The position numbers were made by a program, and so were the translations under genes. From assembly GCF_001552535.1 (NCBI RefSeq), contig NZ_BCRJ01000039.1, forward strand, positions 35,872 through 99,871: a DNA stretch of 64,000 nucleotides, in the 5' to 3' direction. The notes beneath the pieces were generated by a model that did not search any database, was not told the DNA's origin, and was given only the letters and a program-made list of their open reading frames with translations. This document shows, one piece after another, positions 23,449 to 33,496 of this stretch (position 1 is the first letter of the stretch; every line of letters begins with the position of its first letter). Origin of the DNA: Nocardioides jensenii JCM 1364 = NBRC 14755. GTDB lineage: Bacteria; Actinomycetota; Actinomycetes; Propionibacteriales; Nocardioidaceae.

Positions 23449-23973
23449 ATGACCGAGCTCGTGCCGCCCTCACCCGACCTGTACGACTCCTGGCTCGCGG
23501 CCGAGGAGGATTTCGGGGACGAGCACCGTGACGGCTCCGGTGCGTTCGGCGGGCGGGAGAGCACGGAGCGGTCGTCGTACGACCTGATGGTGGCGCAGCG
23601 CCTGGCGGAGGGCGACCCGGCCACCCCGATGCCCGAGGATCGGGTGCACTGCACCTACCTCTGGATGGTCGAGGACGGCGAGTTCGTCGGCTACCTGGCG
23701 ATCCGGCACTCGCTGACGCCGTTCCTGCTCGAGGAGGGCGGCCACATCGGCTATTCGGTGCGGCCCTCCCGGCGGCGCGAGGGGCATGCCACGCGGGCGC
23801 TGGCCCTGTCGCTGCCGGTCGCCGCGTCGCTGGGCATCGACCGGGTGCTGGTCACCTGCGACGAGGACAACGCCGGGTCGCGGCGCACCATCGAGAAGAA
23901 CGGTGGCGTGTTCGAGGACGTACGCCGGGGCAAGCGTCGCTACTGGATCGCCGTGGGGAGCTCAGTGGGCTGA
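23449..23973 (+). CDS. GNAT family N-acetyltransferase
   Basis: A 174-residue single-domain GNAT enzyme. The acetyl-CoA-binding stretch is the I-G-Y-S-V-R-P-S-R-R-R-E-G-H-A-T-R-A-L segment (R/Q-x-x-G-x-G/A variant) near residues 99-117. It is preceded by F-V-G-Y-L-A-I-R-H and followed by V-L-V-T-C-D-E-D-N-A-G-S, typical of GNATs that acetylate small molecules. The substrate cannot be told. It is divergent from the thioesterase gene across a 75-nt gap containing AT-rich promoter sequence, and its 3' end overlaps the convergent neighbour by 12 nt. Confidence 0.85.
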   Translation: MTELVPPSPDLYDSWLAAEEDFGDEHRDGSGAFGGRESTERSSYDLMVAQRLAEGDPATPMPEDRVHCTYLWMVEDGEFVGYLAIRHSLTPFLLEEGGHIGYSVRPSRRREGHATRALALSLPVAASLGIDRVLVTCDEDNAGSRRTIEKNGGVFEDVRRGKRRYWIAVGSSVG

Positions 23974-25668
23974 GCCGCCCCGGAAGCGCTCGAGCACCTG
24001 GGTGAACTCCTCGGGGTCGACCATGGTGGGGTTGACCACGTACGGCGGCATGCCGGTGCGGTGGATCAGCACCTTCCAGCCACGGTGCCCGGGCGTGCCG
24101 ACCGTCTCGAAGTCGGTGTAGCTGCTGGTCAGGTCGAAGCGGTGATGACTGTCGTGGGTGCGGATGTCGAGGTTGCCGCGCTCGACGACCACCGTGGGCG
24201 GGGCGGCGGTGGAGTGCGCGCTCCAGATGACGAAGGTGATCAGCGCGGCGACGGCGGCCACGGCGATGTTCGTCGTCGTGCGGTCCTGCCACGCCTGCCA
24301 GGCCAGGAACGCGGTGGCGACCACGCCGACGGCGAGCAGAACCAGGAGCAAGGTCTGGGTGCTGCGCTGCGGTGAGAGCTCGATGGTCTCGTGGTTCAGG
24401 TCCGGTTGACGGCTCGGAGGCTCCGGCTTCCTCGGGGTCGCTGCCGAGGGCACTGGCTCGGGCCGTGGCTCGGGCTGGGCCGGTTCGGGTCGGACGGTCT
24501 CGGGCTGCACGGTCTCGGGTCGGACGGTCTCGGGTCGGATGGTCTCGGGTGGGACGGTCTCGGGTCGGGTGGCTGCGGCGACCATGGCGGCGATGCTCGC
24601 GCCCGAGATCTCCCGGGTGGGTGACAGCGGCTCGGGCTGGTCGGGCTCGACCGCGGGCTCGACCTGTGCTGGTCGGTGCTCGGTCGGCCGGGGCGGGTCG
24701 GGGACGCTGGGCTTGCGGATCGTGCGGGTGCTGTCGGCCCGCGCGGTTGCCGCGGCCAGGATCTCTTCGAGGGTCTCGTAGCGCCGCTCGGGTTCGGGGT
24801 CAGGCCCGGGCTCGGGCCGGGTCGCCACGGGTGGGTCGGTGGGCTCTGCGGCTTCGCCGGTGGCGCGGAGGACGGCGGCCAGGGCCGGTCCGGCAACGGC
24901 GCTGTCGGTGATCCGCGGGGACTCGACACCGGCGGTCGCGACCGCAGGCGTCTCGGCAGACGGCTCGGCAGGGGTCTGGGTCGGTTCGGCCGGTTCCGTC
25001 ACGTCGCTCGCCCCGTTCGTCGGGGTCGGGTCTGAGGCCGGCTGCGGAGCCGGAGCTGCGTCGTCGCGAACGTCCATCGGTGTGGGGATGGGCGTGGGCG
25101 CGAGCCGGCGACGGCCGGTCAGGCGATCCGAGAGTCGACCACGCGGCCGCTCGTGCGTCGAGTCGTCGCCGGCAGGCCCCTCGCGCAGGGCGGCGAACAC
25201 GTCGACCGGGCTCGACGGGGTGAAGTCGTCGACCTCGACGTCACGGGTGGGCAGCAGCGATCGTGCTGCCGGTGGTTCGAGCTCGGTCTGCGGCTCTGCG
25301 TCGGAGTCGGGTCCGGCGTCAGCCTCGACCATGTGCGCAGGTTCGGCATCCGCCTCGACCTGCGGGTCTGACTCGGGCTCGCTCTGCGGGTCTGACTCGG
25401 GCTCGGCCTGCGGGTCTGACTCTGACTGTGGCTCGGGCTCGCTCGCGGGGTCGGGCTCGGGTTCGGGCTCGGGCTCGGGTTCGGGCTCGGGCTCGGGCTC
25501 GGAGAGGCCGAGCACCTCCTCGATCGGCGCGGTCAGCGGATCTGGCGCGGCCTGGTCGTCCTGGCCGTGTCGCAGCGTCGGGCGTGGGTCGGCAGCCGGT
25601 TCGTGGCTGACCAGCCAACGGTCGATCAAGCCCGGCTCAACAGGCTCGTCGCGCGAAGGGGATCCCAT
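23962..25668 (-). CDS. Pro/Glu-repeat membrane protein with a C-terminal cytoplasmic-type domain
   Basis: A 568-residue protein of unknown function. About 400 residues of low-complexity acidic sequence include an uninterrupted E-P dipeptide run near residues 58-72, S-D-P-Q-(A/S)-E-P-E units near 83-105, and a seven-fold R-P-E-T-V/V-P-E-T-I style repeat near 375-410. Two hydrophobic helices follow (about 438-458 and 468-486), then an 80-residue basic domain with a strand pattern (H-H-R-F-D-L-T, W-K-V-L-I-H-R-T-G-M-P-P-Y-V-V-N-P). The acidic arm could span a long distance or bind partners. The DNA encoding it is strongly repetitive, so length variation between strains is likely. It ends inside the convergent GNAT gene. 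Confidence 0.75.
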   Translation of the reverse strand: MGSPSRDEPVEPGLIDRWLVSHEPAADPRPTLRHGQDDQAAPDPLTAPIEEVLGLSEPEPEPEPEPEPEPEPDPASEPEPQSESDPQAEPESDPQSEPESDPQVEADAEPAHMVEADAGPDSDAEPQTELEPPAARSLLPTRDVEVDDFTPSSPVDVFAALREGPAGDDSTHERPRGRLSDRLTGRRRLAPTPIPTPMDVRDDAAPAPQPASDPTPTNGASDVTEPAEPTQTPAEPSAETPAVATAGVESPRITDSAVAGPALAAVLRATGEAAEPTDPPVATRPEPGPDPEPERRYETLEEILAAATARADSTRTIRKPSVPDPPRPTEHRPAQVEPAVEPDQPEPLSPTREISGASIAAMVAAATRPETVPPETIRPETVRPETVQPETVRPEPAQPEPRPEPVPSAATPRKPEPPSRQPDLNHETIELSPQRSTQTLLLVLLAVGVVATAFLAWQAWQDRTTTNIAVAAVAALITFVIWSAHSTAAPPTVVVERGNLDIRTHDSHHRFDLTSSYTDFETVGTPGHRGWKVLIHRTGMPPYVVNPTMVDPEEFTQVLERFRGGSAH

Positions 25669-25736
25669 GTCAGAGAAAACTAGTCAATCGGCGCGACGTT
25701 ATGGGGACGATCAGCCATTGAGACGGTCATGACGAG

Positions 25737-25809
25737 TAGGCCCTGTGGGACTCGAACCCACAACCAACGGATTAAAAGTCCGGAGCTCTGCCAATTGAGC
25801 TAAGGGCCC
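25737..25809 (-). tRNA. tRNA-Lys (anticodon TTT)
   Basis: On the minus strand, a 73-nt cloverleaf starting GGGCCCTTAGCTCAATTGGC. The anticodon loop is C-T-T-T-T-A-A (TTT) and the T arm is TGTGGGTTCGAGTCCCACA. The acceptor stem GGGCCCT/AGGGCCT has a G-T first pair; the discriminator is A. CCA is not encoded. Confidence 0.96.
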
Positions 25810-26137
25810 GGAGGACCAGGTCGTCGTACGACTGCCTGATCCGCGGTGGAACAGGGTATCCCGCCGCGATTGCGGTTCCTGTTACACCCCTGTCGCGAAG
25901 AGTTCACCTCATCCCGAGAATTCGATGGGTCGTGACGGTTTCTTTTCTCTAGGGGATTGGTAGTGTCATGCCTACATCAGATGCAAGTTCCAGTACGGCT
26001 GACGCCCTTGGAGTTTGTGATCCAACGGCGTTTCTTCTTCGTGGGCCTGCTTCTACGAGTCGGAGCGACGTATCACCGCAGCTGATGTGGGGTTGTCGCA
26101 GTGATGACCTCTCGCCCCGACAAAGGAGTAACGAGCA
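25810..26137 (+). promoter_or_regulatory. cspA promoter and long 5' leader
   Basis: This 328-nt interval has no convincing gene. TAGTGT at 25961-25966 is a plausible -10 (weak -35 TTTCTT at 25939-25944), which would give a leader of about 165 nt before the cold-shock ATG at 26138. Long structured leaders are a known feature of cold-shock mRNAs, where they act as thermosensors. Upstream of 25930 lies the tRNA-Lys promoter region. A frame starting at 25968 runs into the cspA gene in another register and looks spurious. Confidence 0.5.
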
Positions 26138-26341
26138 ATGGCTCAGGGCACCGTCAAGTGGTTCAACGCTGAGAAGGGCTTCGGCTTCATCGCCCAGGAG
26201 GACGGCGGCGACGACGTCTTCGTGCACTACTCGGCCATCCAGACCAACGGCTACAAGTCGCTGGACGAGAACCAGAAGGTCGAGTTCGACGTCACCCAGG
26301 GCCCCAAGGGCCCGCAGGCGGAGAACGTTCGCCCGCTCTGA
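26138..26341 (+). CDS. Cold-shock protein, CspA family
   Basis: A 67-residue single cold-shock domain that binds single-stranded RNA and DNA and acts as an RNA chaperone. RNP1 (K-G-F-G-F-I, residues 14-19) and RNP2 (V-F-V-H-Y-S-A-I) are intact, as is the start [17 protein letters not shown] at 26122-26128 with a 9-nt spacer is an excellent ribosome binding site. A strong hairpin terminator lies 52 nt after the stop, so the gene is monocistronic. Confidence 0.95.
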   Translation: MAQGTVKWFNAEKGFGFIAQEDGGDDVFVHYSAIQTNGYKSLDENQKVEFDVTQGPKGPQAENVRPL

Positions 26342-26392
26342 TCGAATCGATCGAGCACGACACGAAGAAGGTCCACTGACCTGACTTCACAC

Positions 26393-26433
26393 CGTTGGCC
26401 CCAGCCTCAGGCTGGGGCCAACGGGTCATTTTC
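26393..26433 (+). terminator. cspA terminator
   Basis: A 14-bp perfect stem (arms 26393-26406 and 26410-26423, 3-nt loop) is followed by GGTCATTTT. Confidence 0.85.
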
Positions 26434-26545
26434 GAGTCATTTTGTGGAAACAAGGATGTTTCGGCCCCACCCATGCAGGGCAGCATGGGACATGGAGCAT
26501 GCCCAGAGCAGGGCTTGGGGGGCGCTCCATTGAAAGGGAGGCAGC

Positions 26546-26731
26546 GTGCACGACCAGTTCGACGTCACGCTCGAGGACCAGGAGCTGCTGGAGGAGGTCG
26601 AGTTGACCACCAGCCTGATCATCGCGGCAAGTGAGTCCGACCAGTCGCTGACCCAGGAGCAGATCGACGAGATCCTGGGCGTGACTCCGGCAACCGCCGA
26701 GGCTGCGGTCGCCGACGAGGCGACCGAGTAG
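26546..26731 (+). CDS. Small acidic protein of unknown function
   Basis: A 61-residue, very acidic protein (start M-H-D-Q-F-D-V-T-L-E-D-Q-E) predicted to be almost entirely helical, with a Q-E-Q-I-D-E-I-L-G-V motif in the middle. AAAGGGAGG at 26533-26541 is an excellent ribosome binding site for the GTG, and a perfect hairpin terminator follows the stop, so it is almost certainly expressed as an independent unit. I do not recognise a family. The helical pattern around residues 36-52 could be a helix-turn-helix-like motif or a protein-interaction helix. Confidence 0.7.
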   Translation: MHDQFDVTLEDQELLEEVELTTSLIIAASESDQSLTQEQIDEILGVTPATAEAAVADEATE

Positions 26732-26751
26732 TCGGCACGCCGTACGACGTG

Positions 26752-26792
26752 ACAGGGCCGGCCCGTTCGGGGCCGGCCCTGTTCTTTGTCTT
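26752..26792 (+). terminator. Terminator after the small acidic protein
   Basis: ACAGGGCCGGCCC (26752-26764) pairs perfectly with 26770-26782 around a 5-nt loop and is followed by the T-rich TTCTTTGTCTT. Confidence 0.9.
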
Positions 26793-26819
26793 GCCATGCT
26801 TACCCTAGGGGGGTACCCT
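26791..26819 (+). promoter_or_regulatory. csoR promoter with embedded CsoR operator
   Basis: TTGCCA (26791-26796) and TACCCT (26814-26819) are spaced by 17 nt. Between them and overlapping the -10 is the inverted repeat TACCC-N5-GGGTA (26801-26815), which matches CsoR-type copper operators. Bound repressor would occlude the polymerase, giving copper-inducible expression of the whole operon. The predicted start point falls on or next to the csoR ATG at 26827. Confidence 0.7.
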
Positions 26820-26826
26820 ATTGAAC

Positions 26827-27120
26827 ATGACCGAACATCAGCACGGCTACATCCACCGCAAGGACGACTACCTCAAGCGGCTCAAGCGGATCGAGGGCCA
26901 GGCCCGAGGACTCCAGCGCATGGTCGAGGAGGAGAAGTACTGCATCGACATCCTCACGCAGGTCTCCGCGATGACCAAGGCGCTCCACGCCGTCTCGATC
27001 GGCCTGCTCGAGGAGCACATGGGTCACTGCGTCGTGGATGCCGCGCGCGTCGGCGACATGGAGGCGGCCGAGAAGGTCAAGGAAGCCACCGACGCCATCG
27101 CCCGCCTGATCCGTTCCTGA
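26827..27120 (+). CDS. csoR: Copper-sensing repressor CsoR
   Basis: A 97-residue all-helical repressor that releases DNA on binding Cu(I). The Cys-His-Cys metal triad is present: C39 (in K-Y-C-I-D), H64 and C68 (in E-E-H-M-G-H-C). The N terminus has extra histidines (H4, H6, H10). It heads a copper operon with a CopZ-like chaperone, an exported His/Met-rich protein and CopA, and its own operator-promoter sits immediately upstream. The ATG at 26827 would be the first codon of a leaderless mRNA; a TTG at 26821 is an unlikely alternative. Confidence 0.95.
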   Translation: MTEHQHGYIHRKDDYLKRLKRIEGQARGLQRMVEEEKYCIDILTQVSAMTKALHAVSIGLLEEHMGHCVVDAARVGDMEAAEKVKEATDAIARLIRS

Positions 27121-27163
27121 CCCCCGACCCGAACACCTGCCCCCTGAACCTGAGGAGAGTCCC

Positions 27164-27370
27164 ATGTCTCACACCAGCACCTGGGCCGTCACCGGCATGA
27201 CCTGCGGCCACTGCGTCGCCTCCGTCACCGAAGAGCTCGAGGAGGTGCCCGGCGTCGAAGCCGTCGAGGTCACCCTCGAGAGCGGCGCCGTGGTGATCAC
27301 GAGTGACCAGCCCCTCGATCGCGGGGCCGTCGAGGCCGCCGTGACCGAGGCCGGCTACCAGCTGACATGA
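27164..27370 (+). CDS. CopZ-like heavy-metal-associated copper chaperone
   Basis: A 68-residue ferredoxin-like HMA domain with the copper site G-M-T-C-G-H-C at residues 11-17, the expected length for CopZ. It would carry Cu(I) from the cytoplasm to CopA, encoded two genes downstream. GAGGAGAG precedes the ATG. The last four bases overlap the start of the next gene (ATGA), so the two are translationally coupled. Confidence 0.93.
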   Translation: MSHTSTWAVTGMTCGHCVASVTEELEEVPGVEAVEVTLESGAVVITSDQPLDRGAVEAAVTEAGYQLT

Positions 27371-28249
27371 GCACGCTCGGGCGCATCGCAGCATTCGCCG
27401 TCGGTCTCGCCGTCGTCTTCGGTCTCGCCGTCTACGTTGGCCGGGCCGCCGGACCCGACGTCACCGATGAGGTGGCGAATGAGGAGCACGACGGCATGGG
27501 CGACATGGAGGACATGTCCGGTGAGCCCGGCGGGGATCACGCCGACGGCGACCACGGTGCGGCGTACCAGCTGGACCTGGCCCGGCCCGAGGTCGAACCC
27601 GGCCGCCGCACGGTCGACTTCACGATCGTCGACGAGCACGGCGATCCGCTGCTCGACTACGACGTGGTGCACGAGAAGCGGCTGCACCTGGTCGTGATCG
27701 GGACTCCGAGCCTCACCGACTTCCAGCACGTGCACCCGACGATGGCCGCCGACGGGCGCTGGACCGCGCGGCTCGCACTCGCTCCCGGCAGCTATCAGGT
27801 CTATGCCGACGCGACCACGGGTGGCGAGAACTTCGTCGCCAACACCGAGCTGACCGTCACCGGTCACCACCCCCGGCCCGCGCCGGTGCCGGCCGCGACC
27901 GTGCTCGAGCGCACCGGCCCGTATGCCGTCGCGATGACCCGTGGCGAGGGCCGGGTGACCTTCACGATCTCGCGCGCCGGCAAGCCGGTCACCGAGCTCG
28001 AGCCCTACCTGGGCGCGAACGGGCACCTGGTGGTGATCGAGACCGCCGGGTTCGACTACCTGCACGCCCACCCCCTCGACGGCCCGCCCGGCCCGCAGGT
28101 CTCCTTCGAGGTCGCCGAATCGGCCGAACGGCACCGGATGTTCCTGGAGTTCAAGCATGACGGGGCGGTACGCCGGGTGGAGTTCACCGTCAACGGAACC
28201 GAGCGGGCCGATGGTCAGTCCGACAGCCACGGAGAGGAAGGCGAGAATC

Positions 28250-28260
<11 letters not shown>
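27367..28260 (+). CDS. Exported His/Met-rich metal-handling protein
   Basis: A 297-residue protein anchored by one N-terminal hydrophobic segment (about 7-27), then a putative metal-binding linker rich in Met, His, Asp and Glu ([18 protein letters not shown]). Two beta-rich domains follow, each with the same His motif: L-H-L-V-V-I-G with F-Q-H-V-H-P near residue 120, and G-H-L-V-V-I with Y-L-H-A-H-P near 230. The C terminus is again His-rich (E-N-H-E-H). The duplicated motif and operon position between CopZ-like and CopA genes argue for extracytoplasmic copper binding or relay. The exact family name is unknown to me. It overlaps copA by 11 nt. Confidence 0.8.
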
Positions 28261-30457
<2,197 letters not shown>

Positions 30458-30533
30458 CGGGCCAAGTTGCGCGACGCGCCGATGTTGGCCCTAGCATGTT
30501 CAGCGTTCAGGTCCTCCTCACCAGGAGTTTTCC

Positions 30534-31151
30534 GTGGCTTTCCGCTTTCGTCCGGTCGATGCTTCCTTCTACGACCTCTTCTCAGAACAAGCCCAGCACC
30601 TCGTCGGTGGCGCAGCACTGCTCGCAGAGATGCTCGGCGCAGACAGCAATCGTGAAGACGTGGCCGAGCGCATGCGCGCCGCCGAGCACGAGGCTGACGA
30701 GACCACGCACGCCATCGTGCGGCGCGTGAACAGCACCTTCGTCACGCCGTTCGACCGCGAGGACATCTACTCGCTGGCCTCCGGGCTCGACGACGTGATG
30801 GACGAGATGGACGAGGCGGTCGACCTCATCCTGCTCTACGAGGTGCAGCACCTGCCCTCGGAGCTCTCCAAACAGGTCGAGGTGCTCCAGCGCTGCGCCG
30901 AGCTCACCGCCGACGCGATGCCGCGTCTCCAGGCGATGAAGGATCTCGACGAGTACTGGATCGAGATCAACCGCCTCGAGAACGCCGGCGACAAGAACTA
31001 CCGCCGTACCCTCGCGAGTCTGTTCAGCGGCAAGTACGAACCACTCGAGGTCATCAAGCTCAAGGACATCATCGAGGCGCTCGAGCAGGCGATCGACGCC
31101 TTCGAGACGGTGGCCAACATCGTCGAACAGATCGCGGTCAAGGAGTCCTGA
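30534..31151 (+). CDS. DUF47 (PhoU-like) Pit accessory protein
   Basis: A 205-residue helical-bundle protein of the DUF47/PhoU-like family, without membrane segments. Characteristic features are the repeated E-x-x-x-D motifs (E-H-E-A-D-E, D-D-V-M-D-E-M-D-E) thought to bind metal clusters. The gene directly precedes pit with a 4-nt gap, the standard DUF47-pit arrangement, and the protein probably modulates phosphate uptake. The GTG start follows AGGAG; TAGCAT at 30492-30497 may be the -10. Confidence 0.92.
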   Translation: MAFRFRPVDASFYDLFSEQAQHLVGGAALLAEMLGADSNREDVAERMRAAEHEADETTHAIVRRVNSTFVTPFDREDIYSLASGLDDVMDEMDEAVDLILLYEVQHLPSELSKQVEVLQRCAELTADAMPRLQAMKDLDEYWIEINRLENAGDKNYRRTLASLFSGKYEPLEVIKLKDIIEALEQAIDAFETVANIVEQIAVKES

Positions 31152-31155
31152 CCGG

Positions 31156-32160
31156 ATGGAACTCGCGATTGTCATCGCGGTCGTTGTCGTCGCGCTCGTT
31201 TTCGACTACACCAATGGCTTCCACGACGCGGCGAACGCGATCGCCACGTCGGTCTCCACCCGGGCGCTGACTCCCCGGGTCGCGCTGGCCATGGCCGCCG
31301 TCATGAACTTCGTCGGCGCGTTCCTCGGGCAGAAGGTCGCCGAGACGGTGGCCGAGGTGATCACACCGCCCTCGACCACCCACGGACTGGTGATCGTGAT
31401 GGCCGGCCTGCTGGGCGCCATCACCTGGAACCTGATCACCTGGTACTACGGTCTGCCCTCGTCGTCCTCCCACGCCCTCATCGGTGGCCTGGTGGGTGCC
31501 GCGTTGGCCGCCGGGGTGGGCGTGAAGTGGCACGTCGTGGTCGACAAGGTGCTGATCCCGATGATCCTCTCGCCGTTCTTCGCCTTCGGGGCCGGATTCA
31601 TCGTGATGCTCGCCATCATGTGGATCTTCCGTCGGGCCAGTCCGAGCCGGGTCAGCCGCGGCTTCCGGATGGCGCAGACCGCCTCAGCGGCCGCGATGGC
31701 GCTGGGCCACGGGCTCCAGGACGCCCAGAAGACGATGGGTGTCATCTTCCTCGCGCTGCTCACCGTCGGCTACGTCGACAAGAGCGACGGACTGCCGCTG
31801 TGGGTCATCGTCGCCGCGGCGACGGCCATCTCCCTGGGCACCTGGTCCGGTGGCTGGCGCATCATGCGCACCCTGGGACGGCGGATCATCCACCTCGACC
31901 CCGCCCGAGGGTTCGCTGCCGAGTCGGTGGCCGCTTCGGTGCTCTACACGACCGCCTACGTCTTCGAGGCGCCCATCTCCACGACCCACACGATCACCTC
32001 GGCGGTCATGGGCGTGGGGGCGACCAAGCGCCTCTCGGCCGTGCGGTGGGGCGTGGCGAAGTCGATCCTCACCGGTTGGGTGCTCACGTTCCCCGCAGCC
32101 GGTGCGGTGGCCGCCCTGGCCTACTGGGTCGCGCACTTCTTCATCGAAGTCCTCCCCTGA
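31156..32160 (+). CDS. pit: Low-affinity inorganic phosphate transporter, PiT family
   Basis: A 334-residue membrane protein with about 10 helices that imports metal-phosphate by proton symport. It shows the two family signatures: G-F-H-D-A-A-N-A-I-A-T near residues 22-32, and an inverted-repeat counterpart G-H-G-x-x-D-A-Q-K near 179-187 with P-I-S-T-T-H-T-I near 275. AAGGAG just before the preceding stop serves its ATG. The first copy of the second repeat family begins 18 nt after its stop. Confidence 0.95.
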   Translation: MELAIVIAVVVVALVFDYTNGFHDAANAIATSVSTRALTPRVALAMAAVMNFVGAFLGQKVAETVAEVITPPSTTHGLVIVMAGLLGAITWNLITWYYGLPSSSSHALIGGLVGAALAAGVGVKWHVVVDKVLIPMILSPFFAFGAGFIVMLAIMWIFRRASPSRVSRGFRMAQTASAAAMALGHGLQDAQKTMGVIFLALLTVGYVDKSDGLPLWVIVAAATAISLGTWSGGWRIMRTLGRRIIHLDPARGFAAESVAASVLYTTAYVFEAPISTTHTITSAVMGVGATKRLSAVRWGVAKSILTGWVLTFPAAGAVAALAYWVAHFFIEVLP

Positions 32161-32177
32161 CCTCCCTCTTCTCGCGA

Positions 32178-32231
32178 TAGTCCCTGACGTTCGGACCCTC
32201 GACTCGCGATAGTCCCTGACGTTCGGACCCT
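32178..32231 (+). repeat. Family-2 repeat, left flank (two direct copies, 32-nt period)
   Basis: Identical 22-nt copies (core TAGTCCCTGACGTTCGGACC plus C-T) lie at 32178-32199 and 32210-32231, separated by 10 nt. The similarity extends upstream (CTCGCGA before both copies). The same 22+10+22 structure occurs inverted at 33443-33496, so the two blocks flank the gene between them as inverted repeats. Confidence 0.95.
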
Positions 32232-32304
32232 TCCCGTCCCGGGGCACTGGTGGGGGCTGTGGATAACGCGTCGGCACGTGAGCCGAACAGTGCACGATCT
32301 CTGC

Positions 32305-33423
32305 ATGTTCGAGCAGCAGCCGCACCCCGCGGTCACCAGCACCGGCGGCCCGACGTACGCCGTCTCGCGGGCGGGACAGCTGTCGTGCCCGTACCCGGGC
32401 AAACCGCGTTCGGGACTCGTGGTGCCAGCGCGTGTCGGTGGGCCGGCTGGCCCTTCCAAGCGGCAAGCCGGCGGCGCGGCCTGGCGCCGTACCTCGCGCG
32501 GGTACTACGTGCCCTCCGGCGTCGACGCCAGCCGCCCCGAACAGCGCATCGTCGAGGCGAGCGTGGTCATGCCGATCGGTGCGGGAGTCACGGGGTGGGC
32601 GTCACTGCGGTGGCAGGGGGCCGCGTGGTTCGACGGGTTCGCGCCCGACGGTGTGACCCAATTGCCGGTGCCGATTCTCACCGCGGACCACAACATCCGC
32701 AGCCAGGACGGGTTCGTCGTGATCGAAGAGCGTCGGGACCTCCGGGAACTGACTGTCGTTGACGGCCTGGTCGTCACCGATCCGGTCCGCTCGTTGACGC
32801 AAGAGATGCGCTACGCCCCCAGCAAGCGGGAGGCGGTGGTCGCGTTCGGGATGGCGGCGTACTCCGATCTCGTGTCGATCGCCGAGATCGACGAGTACGC
32901 CCTCGTCCGCCGCGGTTGGACGGGTGCCCCGCAGGTGCGCGCTGCCTGTCCGTTTCTTGAGGAGAACTCCTGGTCACCTTGGGAGGACAGGACCCACCTG
33001 GTGTGGAGAATCGACGCGGAGCTCCCACGGCTGTTGGCGAACAGGCCGATCTTCGATCGGTACGGCAACCATCTGGGCACTCCTGATCTGCTCGACGAGG
33101 TCGCAGGCGTCGTGGTGGAGTACAACGGCGACGTGCACCTGGCGCCGGGCCGGGACACGATCGACGCTCAACGGATGGAGCGGTTCCGACGCGTCGGGCT
33201 CGAGACACTCACGGTCACACGTGGTGCGACAGCCTTCAGGAGGACCTTGGCGGAACGTATGCACGAGATGCGGGAGCGTGCTCTCTTTCAGTCGGCGTCG
33301 CGACGTCAGTGGACGGCTGACCTACCGCGGTGGTGGATCCCGACGTTCACGGTGGAGCAGCGTCGGAACTTGAGCGAGCTCGACAGGAAGAACCTACTGC
33401 GCTTGCGGCGCCGGGCTTCGTGA
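32305..33423 (+). CDS. AbiEi-antitoxin/DUF559-like protein, inserted between pit and pstB
   Basis: A 372-residue protein. The central part resembles the winged-helix region of type IV AbiEi-family antitoxins as found in actinobacteria (V-V-D-G-L-V-V-T-D-P-V-R-S-L). The C-terminal third has a nuclease-fold pattern (L-D-E-V-A-G-V-V-V-E-Y-N-G-D-V-H, then R-x-x-R-F-R-R-V-G-L-E-T) similar to DUF559/Vsr-like endonucleases. No AbiEii toxin partner is adjacent. Its codon choice is less GC-biased than its neighbours', hinting at transfer, and inverted 54-bp repeat blocks flank it. The start is uncertain: ATG 32305, or GTG 32278 upstream. The family call is from motif resemblance only. Confidence 0.55.
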   Translation: MFEQQPHPAVTSTGGPTYAVSRAGQLSCPYPGKPRSGLVVPARVGGPAGPSKRQAGGAAWRRTSRGYYVPSGVDASRPEQRIVEASVVMPIGAGVTGWASLRWQGAAWFDGFAPDGVTQLPVPILTADHNIRSQDGFVVIEERRDLRELTVVDGLVVTDPVRSLTQEMRYAPSKREAVVAFGMAAYSDLVSIAEIDEYALVRRGWTGAPQVRAACPFLEENSWSPWEDRTHLVWRIDAELPRLLANRPIFDRYGNHLGTPDLLDEVAGVVVEYNGDVHLAPGRDTIDAQRMERFRRVGLETLTVTRGATAFRRTLAERMHEMRERALFQSASRRQWTADLPRWWIPTFTVEQRRNLSELDRKNLLRLRRRAS

Positions 33424-33442
33424 GTCCTCGGCCATATCTCGG

Positions 33443-33496
33443 AGGGTCCAAACGTCAGGGACTACCGCCTCCGGAGGGTCCGAACGTCAGGGAGTA
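33443..33496 (-). repeat. Family-2 repeat, right flank (two inverted copies)
   Basis: Copies at 33443-33464 and 33475-33496 match the left-flank 22-mer in reverse complement, each with one mismatch, and keep the same 32-nt period. The block ends exactly at the base before the pstB stop codon (33497-33499). Confidence 0.95.

Noticed and set aside
25968..26384. A 138-codon frame starting just after the cspA -10.
   Set aside because: It runs through cspA in another register, is Ser/Arg-rich and has no ribosome binding site; the region is better explained as the cspA leader.
30498..30510. Two GTTCAG units upstream of DUF47-pit as a PHO box.
   Set aside because: Their period is 7, not 11 nt, and they lie downstream of the likely -10, so the match is probably fortuitous.
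32178..33496. The inverted repeat blocks as terminal repeats of an insertion sequence.
   Set aside because: No transposase or target-site duplication is visible, and each block is itself a tandem pair; called a repeat-flanked cassette instead.
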